7,567 bases of DNA from Robiginitomaculum sp. (GTDB taxonomy: Bacteria; Pseudomonadota; Alphaproteobacteria; Caulobacterales; Maricaulaceae), in the NCBI GenBank assembly GCA_026982235.1, contig JALSHM010000470.1, positions 1-7,567 on the forward strand. Direction: 5' to 3'. Shown here piece after piece: positions 5,847 to 7,567 of the stretch (the first letter of the stretch is position 1; each line of letters opens with the position of its first letter). The translations under genes were made by a program, and so were the position numbers. Below the pieces are notes generated by a model that ran no database searches, was not told where the DNA came from, and saw only the letters and a list, made by a program, of their open reading frames with translations.

Positions 5847-7409
5847 TTAGGACGAAGCTTTGTTTCTCGCAAGGGCAATTAGCGCGGATGTGGAGCTATC
5901 GTGCTGATTAATGCTGCCATTTTCCAATTCACCTAAAATAGTACCCGCTAATTCTTTGCCGAGCTCTACCCCCCATTGGTCGAATGCGTTGATGTCCCAG
6001 ATGATGCTCCCCACAAAGACTTTGTGTTCATAGAGGGCTATCAAAGCGCCGAGTGTATGGGCGTCTAGGCGGTTGAGGACGATTGTGGTTGAGGGGCGGT
6101 TGCCGGGGAATGTTTTGTGGGGCGCGAGCGCGTCTATGTCTGCGGCGCTCATGCCTCTATCTGCCAGTTCCGCTCGCACCACAGTTTCGGTTTTGCCGCA
6201 CATCAAAGCTTCGCTTTGGGCAAAACAATTAGCCAATAGGGCGCGGTGGTGGGCGGGGCGGTTCTCCGCGTCGGTTAGAACGGCGATAAAATCCACGGAG
6301 GCACTTTGCGTGCCTTGGTGTAGCTGTTGGAAAAATGCATGTTGGGCGTTCGTACCTTCATCACCCCAAACCACAGGGGAAGTATCTACCGATGTATCGC
6401 CGCTTGTCGTTACCGATTTACCGTTCGATTCCATTTCCAACTGCTGCAAGAAACTGGGGAATTTGCGCAAGCGCCGTGCATAAGGGATAACGGCGCGTGT
6501 CTTGTATTGTAAAAAATTATTATTCCAAATATCAACGAGGGCCAACATGACGGGGAGATTGTTCTCAAGACTTGCGTCTTGGAAATGCCTATCCATAGAG
6601 GCCGCACCCACGAGGAGTGCGTCGAACATGTCTGGGCCATAAGCCAATTGTAAGGACAGTCCCACCGCCGACCATAGCGAAAACCGCCCGCCGACCCAAT
6701 CCCAAAACGCGAATATTTGCGCAGGCTCAACCCCGAAATCCACAGCGCCGTCCTTGTTCGCCGTGACCGCAATCATATTGTCGCCAGCAAATTGCCCCAG
6801 CCAAGCCCGCACCGCTTCGCCGTTCATGCGGGTTTCTTGGGTGGTGAATGATTTAGAGACGATGACGACCAAAGTCGTGCGCGGGTTCAGACCCATGAGT
6901 GCATCATTGATAGACGCCCCGTCGACATTATTGGCGAAGCGCAAATCCAGCGCGGGCTGACCATTTGCCCTAAACCCATCCGCCAATAAGCGCGGCCCCA
7001 AATCAGAGCCGCCAATGCCGATATGGACGACGGCTTTATATTTGCCTTCGGCACATACCTCCTCAGCAAATGCCCGCGTGCGCGCCTGCATGTCTGCGAC
7101 TAGTTTTTGAATTGATTTATCCGTGCAAGACCCGCGCAATGCCGGGTGCAGAACCGCTCGCTTTTCAGTGAAATTCAAAGGCTTGCCGGCAAATAAATCT
7201 GCCCGTTTCCCCTCAACATTTTTTTCTTGCGCCAAATAGAGGAGTGCCTGCATTATCTCTGGCGTAATCCGCTGTTTGGAAAAGTCCGCATATATGCCGC
7301 CGACTTGATGGCTCATACGCGCGGCACGGTTTGCATCACTTGCAAACATATCGCCCAGCGGCGGCAGGCCTGCATCTGCCAGTTTTTGTAATTTCGCCCA
7401 ATTGTTCAT
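5847..7409 (-). CDS. pgi: Glucose-6-phosphate isomerase
   Basis: Pgi interconverts glucose 6-phosphate and fructose 6-phosphate in glycolysis and gluconeogenesis, in the cytosol. The 520-residue protein is close to family length. It shows VVHIGIGGSDLGPRL (127-141), the phosphate-binding SKSFTTQET (185-193), signature 1 DWVGGRFSLWSAVG (237-250), GDEGTNAQHAFFQQLHQG (349-366), and signature 2 FDQWGVELGKELA (476-488) with the catalytic lysine K485. Two details differ from the E. coli enzyme: GDEG stands where GEPG carries the catalytic glutamate, and the loop holding the ring-opening histidine (E. coli ITHNP) reads LTDAEN, with no His until H387-H388. Start ATG 7409 gives the family N-terminus; no clear Shine-Dalgarno precedes it, but a 5-pair hairpin (TAACC/GGTTA, 7420-7435) does. 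It follows a DsbD-like gene by 29 bases and precedes hisS by 9, suggesting one transcript. Confidence 0.96.
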   Translation of the reverse strand: MNNWAKLQKLADAGLPPLGDMFASDANRAARMSHQVGGIYADFSKQRITPEIMQALLYLAQEKNVEGKRADLFAGKPLNFTEKRAVLHPALRGSCTDKSIQKLVADMQARTRAFAEEVCAEGKYKAVVHIGIGGSDLGPRLLADGFRANGQPALDLRFANNVDGASINDALMGLNPRTTLVVIVSKSFTTQETRMNGEAVRAWLGQFAGDNMIAVTANKDGAVDFGVEPAQIFAFWDWVGGRFSLWSAVGLSLQLAYGPDMFDALLVGAASMDRHFQDASLENNLPVMLALVDIWNNNFLQYKTRAVIPYARRLRKFPSFLQQLEMESNGKSVTTSGDTSVDTSPVVWGDEGTNAQHAFFQQLHQGTQSASVDFIAVLTDAENRPAHHRALLANCFAQSEALMCGKTETVVRAELADRGMSAADIDALAPHKTFPGNRPSTTIVLNRLDAHTLGALIALYEHKVFVGSIIWDINAFDQWGVELGKELAGTILGELENGSINQHDSSTSALIALARNKASS

Positions 7410-7438
7410 GCAGGCTTTATAACCACAAAAGGTTAACT

Positions 7439-7567
7439 CTATTTTGCGTTTTCAAGATTTGCCTTTTTCAGAGCTTCTTCAATGATTTTATAATTTAGAC
7501 CCTGTGGGAGTATTTGTGGTGATATGTCATCCTTACCTGGCCTATAAACTAGATAGAGCGGCACCCC
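7439..7567 (-). CDS. C-terminal end of a DsbD-like / thioredoxin-fold protein, cut by window edge
   Basis: Only the last 42 residues and the TAG stop are inside the window; the rest lies beyond the right edge. The segment opens with GVPLYLVYRPGKDD, which has the GVP cis-proline motif of a thioredoxin fold followed by a beta strand. It continues with ILPQGLNYKIIEEALKKA and ends in a charged helix. This strand-LPQ-helix ending resembles the C-terminal thioredoxin domain of DsbD-type thiol:disulfide interchange proteins of alphaproteobacteria, which pass electrons across the inner membrane to periplasmic thiols. The membrane part and the CxxC motif are not visible, so a stand-alone thioredoxin-like protein is also possible. 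The reading frame is open throughout and ends 29 bases before pgi on the same strand, so it may lead that operon. Confidence 0.65.
   Translation of the reverse strand, partial: GVPLYLVYRPGKDDISPQILPQGLNYKIIEEALKKANLENAK

Noticed and set aside
1..7567. CRISPR array, tRNA/rRNA genes, insertion sequence or phage attachment site
   Set aside because: No spaced direct repeats, cloverleaf, transposase or terminal inverted repeats were seen; nearly all of the window is occupied by intact housekeeping genes.

Overview
The window looks like core chromosome from an alphaproteobacterium of the Caulobacter/Hyphomonas side of the class, with moderate GC. The reasons are: a DnaK with the alphaproteobacterial-type acidic tail; a divergent dnaK/alkB pair, which is the arrangement described for Caulobacter crescentus; a sigma-32-type promoter upstream of dnaK; and a histidyl-tRNA synthetase of the divergent alphaproteobacterial type. 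The species cannot be fixed from the sequence alone.

Layout. On the minus strand, reading right to left from about 3365 to 1, lies a heat-shock chaperone cluster: a sigma-32-like promoter, dnaK, an FkbM-family methyltransferase gene, then dnaJ, which is cut by the left window edge. The methyltransferase sits exactly between the two chaperone genes and ends 13 bases before the likely dnaJ start. On the plus strand, divergent from dnaK, are alkB (alkylation repair dioxygenase) and, overlapping its stop by one base, a 67-residue two-helix membrane protein of unknown function. They converge on a second minus-strand cluster, separated by a strong hairpin: the C-terminal end of a DsbD-like thioredoxin-fold protein (cut by the right edge), pgi (glucose-6-phosphate isomerase) and hisS (histidyl-tRNA synthetase), with gaps of 29 and 9 bases.

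Functionally, DnaK and DnaJ form the Hsp70 folding machine and are probably heat-induced together, so the methyltransferase between them should share that control. AlkB and its small membrane partner are probably translated from one message. The dsbD-like/pgi/hisS group looks like a housekeeping run without an obvious shared pathway.

No mobile element, CRISPR array, tRNA, rRNA or clear foreign island was seen. No new defence or metabolic system is evident. The points most worth a second look are the methyltransferase inside the dnaK-dnaJ operon, the operator-like dyads in the dnaK/alkB control region, the two similar intergenic hairpins, the unusual active-site surroundings in Pgi, and the small membrane protein coupled to alkB.
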